Assembly: GCA_014874185.1 (NCBI GenBank)
Contig: JACWAF010000030.1
Span: 1 to 58,235, forward strand
DNA from: Nitrospirota bacterium
GTDB lineage: Bacteria > Nitrospirota > Thermodesulfovibrionia > Thermodesulfovibrionales > JdFR-88
DNA: 58,235 nt
Direction: 5' to 3'
Shown: positions 25,359-32,719 of the stretch, one piece after another
How the letters are laid out: each line of letters begins with the position of its first letter
Numbering within the stretch: position 1 is the first letter of the stretch
Notes under the pieces: model-generated
Databases searched by the model: none
Told to the model about the DNA's origin: nothing
What the model saw: the letters and a program-made list of their open reading frames with translations, nothing else
Program-made: the position numbers and the translations under genes

Positions 25359-26387
25359 ATGAAAGCTGTAGTCCTCAGGGAGTTCGGCGGGCCTGACAAA
25401 CTCAAAACTGAAGAGATCGAAAGACCCGTCCCTTATAAGGGGGAAGTGCTTGTAAAGGTAAAGGCCGTCTCCATCAACCATGTGGACATATGGGTGCGGA
25501 GCGGGCTTACCGCATACGGGACGAAGCTTCCGCACATATTGGGGTGCGATTACGCTGGAGAGGTCTTCGAGGTTGCCCCGGACGTAAAGGACTGGAGGCC
25601 CGGAGACCGTGTGCTGATAGACCCCGGCTTAAGAGACCTGGAATGCGAGCACTGCCTTAAAGGCGACAATAATATCTGCGACCACTTCGGGATAGTGGGC
25701 TCCACCATATGGGGTGGCTATGCCGAATACGCGAAGATAAATGCCGGGAACCTGGTGCACCTTCCCGAAAGGGTGGGCTTCGAGGAGGGTGCGGCCTTCC
25801 CGCTTGCATTCATCACAGCCTGGCACATGCTGTTTGCGCGCGGCGGACTGGAAGCGGGGCAGACCGTGCTGGTTATCGCTGGCGGAAGCGGCATAGGCTC
25901 CGCCGCCATCCAGATGGCAAAACTCGCGGGCGCAACGGTGATAGCCACCGCGGGCGGGACTGAGAAGGTGAAGAGGCTCCACGGGCTTGGGGCCGACTAC
26001 GCCATCGACCACAAGGCCGAGGATTTTTACAAGAGGGCCATGGAGATTACAAATGGCAAAGGCGTAGACGTTGTCTTCGAGCACGTTGGGCCCGCCACGT
26101 TTGAGAAGTCCCTGCGCTCACTGAAAAAGAACGGGCGGCTCTGCATCTGCGGGGCCACGACCGGCCCGGTTGTGAACCTCGATTTACGATATCTCTTCTC
26201 AAGGCAGTTGAACGTGCTTGGCTCCATCATGGGCACGAGGCAGGAACTTCTGACCATTACCCGCCTGGTGGGCGAAGGGAAACTGAAGCCCGTAATAGAC
26301 GAGGTGTTCCCCCTTGAAAAGGCGGCTGACGCCCACAGGAAGATGGAAGAGAGCAGGCATTTCGGGAAGATACTGTTGAGACCTTAG
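25359..26387 (+). CDS. Zinc-type medium-chain dehydrogenase/reductase
   Basis: 342 residues, MDR (alcohol dehydrogenase/quinone oxidoreductase) superfamily. GroES-like N-terminal domain with GCDYAGEVFEVAPDVKDW, structural-metal region ECEHCLKGDNNIC (three Cys visible), and the nucleotide-binding VLVIAGGSGIGSAAIQMAKL. The GG-S-G-IG pattern and lack of the usual catalytic-zinc Cys at the N-terminal NHVDIWVRSG suggest a zinc-poor or zinc-free reductase rather than a classical alcohol dehydrogenase. GAGGAGG precedes ATG 25359. It stands alone between two repeats, so the substrate is unknown. Similar genes are often annotated as NADPH:quinone reductase. Confidence 0.85.
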   Translation: MKAVVLREFGGPDKLKTEEIERPVPYKGEVLVKVKAVSINHVDIWVRSGLTAYGTKLPHILGCDYAGEVFEVAPDVKDWRPGDRVLIDPGLRDLECEHCLKGDNNICDHFGIVGSTIWGGYAEYAKINAGNLVHLPERVGFEEGAAFPLAFITAWHMLFARGGLEAGQTVLVIAGGSGIGSAAIQMAKLAGATVIATAGGTEKVKRLHGLGADYAIDHKAEDFYKRAMEITNGKGVDVVFEHVGPATFEKSLRSLKKNGRLCICGATTGPVVNLDLRYLFSRQLNVLGSIMGTRQELLTITRLVGEGKLKPVIDEVFPLEKAADAHRKMEESRHFGKILLRP

Positions 26388-26443
26388 TGTAGTGTCTCAC
26401 AAACGACTGGTGTTATTGTAGTCATAGTCAATCTCCCACGACG

Positions 26444-26500
26444 GTCATTCCCGCAAGCCCCGTATCAGGTACGGGGCAGGCTCCGCGCGCCGGGAATGAC
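26444..26500. repeat. GTCATTCCCGC...GGGAATGAC dispersed palindrome
   Basis: Arms GTCATTCCCG and CGGGAATGAC enclose a second palindrome CCCCGTATCAGGTACGGGG. Other copies lie at 29435-29534 and 30254-30287. The rest of the gap 26388-26645 shows no recognisable feature. Confidence 0.8.
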
Positions 26501-26645
26501 AGGAAATGTTGTTCTTACTTATGCTCATTAGCAAGCCAAAGAGGTCCGTTTGGCGCCATAAACAATTCCCTGTCCGGCTTATATTTTTTATGGCTTAATT
26601 TAATTGGGTGCGGTCTCAGCGATTTTAAAAAACCTGGAGTGGGCA

Positions 26646-27995
26646 ATGAGGTACCGGAAGCGGATTACCAGAGGACTGGCGCTCTTCTGTCTTGTCTGCC
26701 TGACCGGCGCCTTTTTGGGATTGGGAAACCCTGCCGCCCGGGCGCAAGAGGGGCCTGCCGCCGATGCGCCAACGCCGGAACTGCCCTTGCTGCACCCAAA
26801 GGGCGCCCCCTATCGCACCCCCCTGGCCGGAGAGGGTTTCCGGGCCAAACTCTTCGGGCGCGAGATTACGGTGCAGCCAAGGGACCGGCGCTCGGTCTCC
26901 GCCTGGAACCTGGGCGCGGCAATCTATAAACCGGCGCCGGAGGGTTCGGGGATCCTTCCTCTGGGGGACCTTTATTTCTGGCGGCACCCGGATGATAAAG
27001 ACCTGTTGCGAGCTACGGTCTCAGGGGTGTACAACAACTTTTTCCGGGCCCGCTCCCCGCGGGACCTCGGCCCCTTCGAATGGGTGCTTACTTTCACAAA
27101 CTTTACCGTCCCCTTCGCCCAGGCGGAACTGGTGGACGGCAGGGCACTGAAATCGGAGGAACTGCTCTGGGGGTATGTGCGGCCGGGGATCGGCCTTGGA
27201 TACCGCAGACAGGTATGGCCCGGCCATCAGGACAATATGTTTGCAGTCGATCTGACTCTGGAGCCCGGTGTCCTTTTCTTCGGGAAAGGCCCGGATACAG
27301 CCGCCAACTTTATAGTCCCACAGGACACTATGGAGCTTCGCGCCCATCTGCAGATGCGCTGGGATGCCCTTGAGCGCAACCTGCTGGAGCTGCCTCACCA
27401 GGGGTTTGCCGCCGGAGCCGACCTGGTTTACGGTTACCGCCCCGACTGGGAGAACTGGGGCGTAAACGGCTCGGAAGCCGCAAAAAAAGGGCGTGATTAC
27501 CTCTCGTTTACGGGCTATTTTCTGGCGGCGGGTGGTGTGCCCTGGGTAGAAAGTGACCGGCACCGCCTGATCGGCTCGGTTCATGGCGGCATCGGGCGCA
27601 ACCTGGACCGCTTCTCCTCGCCCCGCGTGGGCGGCGGGATGGACCCTGTGGGGGAAGAATACGGCTCCATCTGGAGGCCTGTCATGCCAGGGGCTGTTAT
27701 ACAGGAGTTCTCCCCCAGGCACTACCTGCTGGCAACAGGCGAGTACCGGTGGGAGCCGGTATTTTTCGCTTATCTAAGCCTTGATGCCTCGGTGGGCTGG
27801 CTTGACCGACTGCGGCGGACAGGGACGGGTATATACCTGAAAAATAACATCCTCTCCTCCCTGGGGGGTCAGGTGACCACCGGATTTTTCTTCCAAACCC
27901 GCCTGCAGCTCATCTACAATTACAATTTCTCGGTAGTCCGCAAGGGCCGCCACGGCGGGCAGGAAGTCATAGCGCAGATATCCCGGAGCTTTTGA
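26646..27995 (+). CDS. Predicted outer-membrane beta-barrel protein, unknown function
   Basis: 449 residues. Signal peptide: basic MRYRKRITR, then LALFCLVCLTGAFLGLG and a cleavage site near ARAQEG. After a proline-rich linker the chain alternates polar and aromatic residues in the way of transmembrane beta strands (for example LLRATVSGVYNNFF, FEWVLTFTNFTVPF, QVTTGFFFQTRLQLIYNYNF). The protein ends ...QISRSF, and a C-terminal Phe is the usual recognition signal for the BAM complex. I cannot name a family. It has no partner gene: repeats flank it upstream, and a tRNA nucleotidyltransferase gene follows 36 bp later. ATG 26646 has GGAG upstream; a TTG at 26604 would add 14 residues. Confidence 0.78.
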   Translation: MRYRKRITRGLALFCLVCLTGAFLGLGNPAARAQEGPAADAPTPELPLLHPKGAPYRTPLAGEGFRAKLFGREITVQPRDRRSVSAWNLGAAIYKPAPEGSGILPLGDLYFWRHPDDKDLLRATVSGVYNNFFRARSPRDLGPFEWVLTFTNFTVPFAQAELVDGRALKSEELLWGYVRPGIGLGYRRQVWPGHQDNMFAVDLTLEPGVLFFGKGPDTAANFIVPQDTMELRAHLQMRWDALERNLLELPHQGFAAGADLVYGYRPDWENWGVNGSEAAKKGRDYLSFTGYFLAAGGVPWVESDRHRLIGSVHGGIGRNLDRFSSPRVGGGMDPVGEEYGSIWRPVMPGAVIQEFSPRHYLLATGEYRWEPVFFAYLSLDASVGWLDRLRRTGTGIYLKNNILSSLGGQVTTGFFFQTRLQLIYNYNFSVVRKGRHGGQEVIAQISRSF

Positions 27996-28031
27996 AGGGG
28001 CTCAGCAGGAATGTAATCCACGGGCACTTGC

Positions 28032-29375
28032 ATGAAAATTGTTGATTTTTTCCCCGTTTTCGCTTTGCATAGATATATGCCGTCTCTTCTTGATGAGTTC
28101 AGGGCCTATGCCAAAGAGAAGAACATCTCGGCCTCCTCTTTTATCGCCGGGGGCACCGTGCGCGATTTTCTTCTCAAGCTCAAGCCGAAAGACATAGACA
28201 TTGCCATGAAAAGTGCGTTCGGCACGGCAAAGGGGTTCGCCGAGTACGCCAAGGCCACCTTCGTCCCCCTGGACGAGAGCTTCGGCACGGCAAGGGTGGT
28301 GAAAGGCGGCCAGCACCTGGACTTTGCGGAGATGCGGGGCGCGGACATCGAAGAAGACCTGGGGGCCCGCGACATCACCATAAACGCGATGGCCATGCCC
28401 CTTGCAGCCAGAAGGCTTATAGACCCGTTCGGGGGCTCCCGCGACCTGGCAAAGGGCGTAATCCGGATGGTCTCCGAAAAAAACCTCTTCGAAGACCCGC
28501 TCCGGATATTAAGGTGCTACAGGTTTTCGGCGCAGTTTGGCTTCAGGATAGAGAAGAAGACCATATCGGTCCTCAGGAGGCTTGCCCCCCTGCTCTCCTG
28601 CCCCGCCCCGGAGAGGGTTACCGAAGAGATGAGGCAGGTCCTCCTTTCGTCCGGTTCCCGGCGCGTGCTGGAGAGGATGCGCACGGACGGGGCGCTGAGG
28701 GCCGTATTCCCGCGAGTGAGGGCCGGAAATATCCGCTCCGTGTGGGCCCTGGAGGCCGGGATCAGAAGATTCCCGTTCAGCAAAAAGTTCGCGGCCCAGG
28801 TGGATGTGTTCACCCTCAAACTCTTCCTCCTTTTAAAGGGAGCGGGCGAGAGGGGGCTTGCGAAGCTCATTCTTTCCAACAGGGAGAGGGAACTTCTTGA
28901 AAGGACCCGTTTAAGGGAATTTTTTTTAAAGAGACTTGCGGAGGTGAACCCCCGTAAAGAAACCCTGGTGCGAATCCTCCGGGACTCCGGGGACGAGGTT
29001 TACACGTATCTTCTCGCCGGGTATTCGGCCCTGAAAGGGAAGGATTCAAACGGCCGCGCCGGGCAATTCCTGGAGTTTGCAAAGAAGCTGCTGGAGCTAT
29101 ACATAAAAGAAATAAAGCCCAGGCTTGGCAAAAGGCTTGTGACCGGGGACGACCTCATCGCGCTTGGGATGAGACCCGGCCCGGAGTTCAAGCGGATTCT
29201 TGATAAAATAGAGATCCTCTGGCTTGAGGGCAAGGTAAAGACCCGCGAGGCGGCGCTGGATAGATTGAAGGAGATTTTAAAAAAGTCCCTCAAATCTACC
29301 CTCCCCCTCTCATCAAGGGAAGGGAATAAAAAAGTCCCCTCTCCCCTTGCGGGAGAGGGTGAGGGTGAGGGGTAA
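28032..29375 (+). CDS. CCA tRNA nucleotidyltransferase / poly(A) polymerase family
   Basis: Class II nucleotidyltransferase that adds or repairs the 3' CCA of tRNA, or adds A tails. Signature FIAGGTVRDFLLKLKPKDID at residues 38-56 (GG and the DxD metal site), then ARDITINAMA and EDPLRILRCYRFSAQFGF, the RNA/nucleotide recognition motifs. 447 residues; the family core ends near RLKEILKK. The last 25 residues, beginning LPLSSREGNKK, are encoded by an intergenic-type repeat (29297-29376) and are probably not functional. Start uncertain: ATG 28032 or the ATG at 28077 before PSLLDEF; neither has a clear ribosome site. At least two tRNAs in the window lack encoded CCA, consistent with need for this enzyme. 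Confidence 0.87.
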   Translation: MKIVDFFPVFALHRYMPSLLDEFRAYAKEKNISASSFIAGGTVRDFLLKLKPKDIDIAMKSAFGTAKGFAEYAKATFVPLDESFGTARVVKGGQHLDFAEMRGADIEEDLGARDITINAMAMPLAARRLIDPFGGSRDLAKGVIRMVSEKNLFEDPLRILRCYRFSAQFGFRIEKKTISVLRRLAPLLSCPAPERVTEEMRQVLLSSGSRRVLERMRTDGALRAVFPRVRAGNIRSVWALEAGIRRFPFSKKFAAQVDVFTLKLFLLLKGAGERGLAKLILSNRERELLERTRLREFFLKRLAEVNPRKETLVRILRDSGDEVYTYLLAGYSALKGKDSNGRAGQFLEFAKKLLELYIKEIKPRLGKRLVTGDDLIALGMRPGPEFKRILDKIEILWLEGKVKTREAALDRLKEILKKSLKSTLPLSSREGNKKVPSPLAGEGEGEG

Positions 29376-29376
29376 T
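29297..29376. repeat. CCCTCTCCC/GGGAGAGGG repeat forming the 3' end of the CCA gene
   Basis: CTACCCTCCCCCTCTCATC followed by AAGGGAAGGG, then CCCTCTCCC / GGGAGAGGG with loop CTTGC and GTGAGGGTGAGGGG. This composition belongs to the dispersed repeat class seen at 30034 and 37003, yet it is read in frame as the last 25 codons and the stop codon of the nucleotidyltransferase gene. Confidence 0.75.
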
Positions 29377-29434
29377 CGGAAAGGTTGCCAGATGAAAAAA
29401 ATCCTGCTCTTACCAAGGAGTGCGTTAGTAGGAT

Positions 29435-29534
29435 GTCATTCCCGCAAGCAAAGCGCGCCGGGAATCCAACCCACCCCCGTCCCCTCCCAGGAGGGGATTA
29501 AGGGGTGGGTAGATTCCGGACAAGCCGGAATGAC
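29435..29534. repeat. 100-bp GTCATTCCCGC repeat upstream of DUF2147 gene
   Basis: Outer arms GTCATTCCCGCAAGC and GGCCTGT-free GCCGGAATGAC, with an inner CCACCCCCGTCCCCTCC / GGAGGGGATTAAGGGGTGG stem. It lies in frame between a MKKILLLPRSALVG coding start (ATG 29392) and the DUF2147 leader, as if inserted into the original 5' end of that gene. Confidence 0.75.
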
Positions 29535-29550
29535 AAATGTAATTATACTT

Positions 29551-29982
29551 ATGAACCTCTTAGTAGTTGCGGTATTTCTCCTCTTAAATGGGACTCTTTG
29601 CTTTGCGCAGAGCGATACCATACTGGGCAGGTGGCTCACCCAGAACAAGGGCGCTATCATAGACATCTATAGAACGGGGGATATCTATCAGGGCAGGATC
29701 GTCTGGCTGAAAGAGCCCAATGACAAATACGGGCGGCCCAACCTGGACGAGAACAACCCAGACCCCAGGCTCCGCTCTCATCCCATCCTGGGCCTGGTCA
29801 TCCTGAAATGGCTGCGTTATGACCCTGAAAAGAACGAATACAGGGGCAGGGTGTACAACCCCGATGATGGCCGCACCTACAAGTGCATTGTGACACTGAA
29901 AGGCCCGGACAAGCTGGCCATGCACGGCTACCTGGGATTCAGGTTCCTGGGGAAGACCGATACATGGACCAGGGTGAAATAG
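29551..29982 (+). CDS. DUF2147 domain protein, exported
   Basis: 143 residues from ATG 29551. Signal peptide MNLLVVAVFLLLNGTLCFAQ, then a single DUF2147 domain: SDTILGRWLTQNKGAIIDIY, YQGRIVWLKEPND, DPRLRSHPILGLVILKWL, and KGPDKLAMHGYLGFRFLGKT. The family is a small lipocalin-like beta barrel in the periplasm of unknown function, often annotated as an uncharacterised secreted protein. Start is uncertain: ATG 29530 and ATG 29392 are in frame, and only the last has a plausible ribosome site (GGAAAGG). Translation from 29392 would read straight through the inserted repeat and would bury the signal sequence 55 residues inside. Confidence 0.82.
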   Translation: MNLLVVAVFLLLNGTLCFAQSDTILGRWLTQNKGAIIDIYRTGDIYQGRIVWLKEPNDKYGRPNLDENNPDPRLRSHPILGLVILKWLRYDPEKNEYRGRVYNPDDGRTYKCIVTLKGPDKLAMHGYLGFRFLGKTDTWTRVK

Positions 29983-30033
29983 GTTTGATTAAGGGTCTCA
30001 TAATTGAACAGACATTTTTGACTGGAAAATCTC

Positions 30034-30146
30034 CCCTCTCCCCTCAACCTGCACCCCAAAAAGTCTGCGACTTTTCGGGGACCCCGTTCCAAAGAGGGGT
30101 AATTCCTCCCTTTGCCAAAGGGAGGTTAGGAGGGATTTTCCAATAT
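30034..30146. repeat. Composite repeat: CCCC-hairpin-CGGGG plus CCTCCCTTT/AAAGGGAGG
   Basis: CTCCCCTCTCCCCTCAACCTGC-type start, a 27-nt hairpin (30054-30080; stem interrupted by one A.C mismatch, loop TGC), ACCCCGTTCC, then CCTCCCTTT-GCC-AAAGGGAGG and TTAGGAGGGATTTT. The first half has a partner at 37026-37052, and the second half matches the array at 1-280. Confidence 0.8.
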
Positions 30147-30253
30147 TATGTCCATACTATTATGAGATTAGTAATATCTATTCATTCAAGAATTGTATCC
30201 GATTTGACCTTCAGCCCCGCTTTGATAGAATTTAATTAGGAGATTGTCTTATC

Positions 30254-30287
30254 GTCATTCCCGCAAGCGAAAGCAAGCCGGAATGAC
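30254..30287. repeat. Short GTCATTCCCGC palindrome
   Basis: GTCATTCCCGCAAGC followed by GCAAGCCGGAATGAC; the minimal form of the repeats at 26444 and 29435. Confidence 0.75.
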
Positions 30288-30336
30288 AACAGCTGAAAGC
30301 GCTTTTTTAATCACAACTTTATTGGAGATGCTTAAG

Positions 30337-30798
30337 ATGAAAGCAGACCTGAAGACCGAAGCCGGGATAATGGAGCTTTTCGACAACTTCCAGAAGGCTT
30401 ACGCCAGTAAGGATATCGAAAAAATCCTCTCATTTGTTATTCCCGAACCCGACCTCGCCCTGATAGGCACCGGGGCGGACGAGGAGATGCTTGGCCCGGA
30501 GAAGCTCTGCTCGCAGCTCGAGCGCGACTTCAGCCAGGCCGAGGAACTGTCCATCAGGATAGTCCCGCGCTCAATCTCAGCATTGGGGGATGTCGCCTGG
30601 GCCTGGACGGATACGCTTATCATTGCCAAATCGGGCGGACAAGTGGTCGAGATGCCATGCAGGCAGACTTTCGTCCTCATGCACAGGGAGGGCCGCTGGC
30701 TTATAGCGCAATCCCATCTTTCGATGCCCCTTCCCAGCCAGGCGAAGGGCGAATCCTTCCCGGAGCAGAAAGAGAAAGAGTTCTTCTCGTTCGATTAA
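30337..30798 (+). CDS. SnoaL-like (NTF2-fold) protein
   Basis: 153 residues from ATG 30337, which has GGAG ten bases upstream. The opening EAGIMELFDNFQKAYASKDI and the sequence KILSFVIPEPDLALIGTG are typical of SnoaL_3/DUF4440-type cone-shaped domains that bind small hydrophobic ligands; later strands include VAWAWTDTLI and RQTFVLMHREGRWLIAQSHL. Such proteins act as enzymes or ligand-binding modules, and no catalytic residues can be named here. The last 20 residues are a charged tail. Upstream in-frame codons from 30244 come from the GTCATTCCCGC repeat and are unlikely to be translated. Isolated gene. Confidence 0.8.
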   Translation: MKADLKTEAGIMELFDNFQKAYASKDIEKILSFVIPEPDLALIGTGADEEMLGPEKLCSQLERDFSQAEELSIRIVPRSISALGDVAWAWTDTLIIAKSGGQVVEMPCRQTFVLMHREGRWLIAQSHLSMPLPSQAKGESFPEQKEKEFFSFD

Positions 30799-30854
30799 AA
30801 GTAATCCTTTCACCTTAATACCCTTTTAAATGGGAAGTGAATTGATCTGTAATC

Positions 30855-30963
30855 TCCCCTTACCCCTTGTATGATAAAAGAGGGGGACCACCCACCCCTG
30901 CACCCCTCCCAGGGAGGGGACTTTAAAATCCCCCTTTACTAAAGGGGGACTGAGGGGGGATTA
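30855..30963. repeat. GC-rich palindromic repeat, CCCCCTTT/AAAGGGGG type
   Basis: CTCCCCTTACCCC, a GGGGGACCACCCACCCCTGC-like middle, CCTCCCAGGGAGGGG, and CCCCCTTT-ACT-AAAGGGGG with flanking AAAAT and GACTGAGGGGGGATTA. The stem CCCCCTTT differs from the CCTCCCTTT form in the array at 1-280 by a T.A to C.G change that preserves pairing. Confidence 0.75.
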
Positions 30964-31026
30964 CCGGTTTGACAAGTTTCTATCCGCTCTCTCTTTAAAA
31001 TCATTTCTCTTTCCGGCCTAAAAAAC

Positions 31027-31056
31027 TTGCGCTGGTACTTGCCCCTACTTTATAAT
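31027..31056 (+). promoter_or_regulatory. Promoter of mdh, possibly leaderless
   Basis: TTGCGC (31027-31032), 18-bp spacer, perfect TATAAT (31051-31056). Transcription is expected near 31063-31066, and the ATG is at 31066. No Shine-Dalgarno is present. Confidence 0.55.
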
Positions 31057-31065
31057 TATCCTTCC

Positions 31066-31989
31066 ATGAGAAAAAAGGTAACGATAATCGGGGCGGGGAA
31101 CGTTGGCGCATCACTCGCGCAGCTTGCGGCCCAGGCGGGCATATGGGACGTGCTCCTCTATGACGTGGTGGAGGGGATGCCCCAGGGCAAGGCACTGGAC
31201 ATCGCAGAGGCCTGTCTTTTGTGGGGTTCTGCGGCAAGCGTAAAAGGCACAAACGATCTGAAAGACACCGCCGGCTCAAGCCTCATAGTCATCACTGCGG
31301 GGCTTGCCAGAAAGCCCGGCATGAGCCGGGACGACCTCCTTATGGCGAACGCGAAAATAGTGGGCGGAATCGCCAAAGAGCTTCCCGCGTACTCGCCAGA
31401 GGCCATCCTCATCGTGGTCACAAATCCCGTGGACGTAATGACGCAGCTATCATGGAAGGTATCCGGCCTTCCTCACCAGAAGGTGATCGGGATGGGCGGC
31501 GTGCTGGATTCGGCAAGGCTGCGCTCCTTCATAGCCTGGGAGCTTGGGGTAAAACCCTCCGATGTGGAGGCGATGGTCCTTGGCGGCCACGGCGACCAGA
31601 TGGTGCCGGTGGAAAGCCTTATGAGCGTGAGGGGCATTCCGCTTAAGGAACTCCTCCCCGCGCAGAAGATACAGGCAATAGTCCAGAGGACGCGCGGCGG
31701 CGGGGCGGAGATAGTCTCGCTTTTAAAGACCGGAAGCGCGTACTACGCGCCGTCCGCTTCGATATTCGAGATGGTGAAGGCGATCATGCTGGATGAGAAG
31801 CGCCCCCTCCCCTGCGCCGTTTACTTGAACGGCGATTACGGATGGGAGGGCGTTTACGCCGGGGTGCCCGCCGTGCTTGGCGAAAAAGGCGTTGAGAAGA
31901 TAATCCATGTGCCCATGCACGCCGCGGAACTGGACGCCTTCAACCACTCCGTGAACGCCGTAAAAGAGCTGTTGCACAAACTGGGGTAA
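31066..31989 (+). CDS. mdh: Malate dehydrogenase (LDH-like type)
   Basis: NAD-dependent interconversion of malate and oxaloacetate. 307 residues, the length of the tetrameric LDH-like MDHs. NAD-binding [17 protein letters not shown] at the N-terminus with acidic residue in [11 protein letters not shown]. Substrate loop [12 protein letters not shown] has Arg82 and Arg88, and the Arg at the LDH Gln102 position indicates malate rather than lactate. [21 protein letters not shown] and catalytic His in GGHGDQMVP complete the active site. The ATG lacks a ribosome site and a TATAAT lies ten bases before it, so the message may be leaderless. It stands alone after a repeat. Confidence 0.94.
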   Translation: MRKKVTIIGAGNVGASLAQLAAQAGIWDVLLYDVVEGMPQGKALDIAEACLLWGSAASVKGTNDLKDTAGSSLIVITAGLARKPGMSRDDLLMANAKIVGGIAKELPAYSPEAILIVVTNPVDVMTQLSWKVSGLPHQKVIGMGGVLDSARLRSFIAWELGVKPSDVEAMVLGGHGDQMVPVESLMSVRGIPLKELLPAQKIQAIVQRTRGGGAEIVSLLKTGSAYYAPSASIFEMVKAIMLDEKRPLPCAVYLNGDYGWEGVYAGVPAVLGEKGVEKIIHVPMHAAELDAFNHSVNAVKELLHKLG

Positions 31990-32000
31990 AAGGCTATTTT

Positions 32001-32178
32001 CCACTTTTCTTTTTTATAAAAAAGAAAAGTGGAGCAAAAGAAAAAATTTTTGGCTTTTTTGCGGGGCAAAGCCCAGCAAAAAAAACATTAAATACGGGGC
32101 TAAAGCCCCTTGGGCCAAAAATTTCTTTGGCTACTTTCTTTATAAAGAAAGTAGCCGGGGCTTGGGGCAGCGCCCCAA
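32001..32178. repeat. AT-rich multi-hairpin element, copy 3
   Basis: In order: CCACTTTTCTTTTTT / AAAAAAGAAAAGTGG (32001-32032); TTTTTTGCGGGGC / GCCCAGCAAAAAA; ACATTAAATAC, stem GGGGCT / AGCCCC, TTGGG (32088-32114); CTACTTTCTTTA / TAAAGAAAGTAG (32131-32154); and TGGGGC / GCCCCA (32163-32177). It lies between mdh and ndk, ending about 10 bp before the ndk ribosome site. The modules are the same as in copies 1 and 2 but in a different order and number. Confidence 0.8.
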
Positions 32179-32198
32179 TAATAAATGGGAGGCAATGG

Positions 32199-32621
32199 AT
32201 GGTTCAGAGGACATTTTCGATAATAAAGCCGGACGCGGTGAAGAAGAACGCCATCGGCGAGGCATTAGGCTATTTCGAGAAGGCAGGGCTCAAGGTAGTG
32301 GCCATGAAGATGCTGCACCTCACGAAGGAAGAGGCCAAGGGTTTTTACATCGTCCACAAGGAAAGGCCCTTTTATGACGAACTTACCACCTTTATGTCAG
32401 AGGGCCCGATAGTGGCGGTGGTCATCGAGGGCGAGGACGCCATTGTGAGGGTGCGCGAGATAATGGGCGCGACAAACCCGGCCCAGGCCGCCCCCGGCAC
32501 CATCCGCGCAGCCCTTGGTGCCAATATAGAGAGAAACGCCGTCCACGGCTCCGACAGCGGGCAATCCGCCTCTTTCGAGATCCCCTACTTCTTCAGCGCG
32601 CTTGAGATAATGAATATATGA
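32199..32621 (+). CDS. ndk: Nucleoside diphosphate kinase
   Basis: Transfers the gamma phosphate between nucleoside di- and triphosphates through a phosphohistidine. 140 residues, the standard length. N-terminal [14 protein letters not shown], then [16 protein letters not shown] and the active-site [10 protein letters not shown] with His116. ATG 32199 with GGGAGG eight bases upstream; readings that begin further upstream run into the repeat element and are not supported. Its 5' leader contains the hairpin element (32001-32178) unless a promoter lies within the last 20 bp. Confidence 0.96.
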   Translation: MVQRTFSIIKPDAVKKNAIGEALGYFEKAGLKVVAMKMLHLTKEEAKGFYIVHKERPFYDELTTFMSEGPIVAVVIEGEDAIVRVREIMGATNPAQAAPGTIRAALGANIERNAVHGSDSGQSASFEIPYFFSALEIMNI

Positions 32622-32719
32622 TAAAATTAAGCGCCATTTAAGGCCGCTCTAAAGCTGGCGGCGATACCCGGCGCCTCAAGCGCCGGAGGTTAAAAACTAT
32701 TCAGAGGGGAGTTGGATAA

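Larger units (their letters stand above)
29983..30336. other. Repeat-rich intergenic region
   Basis: 354 bp without a gene. It contains the composite repeat at 30034-30146, including the covarying 27-nt hairpin at 30054-30080, an AT-rich stretch 30147-30240, and the GTCATTCCCGC palindrome at 30254-30287. TTTAATTAGGAG near 30230 may be a -10-like sequence, but no full promoter is clear. Confidence 0.6.
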
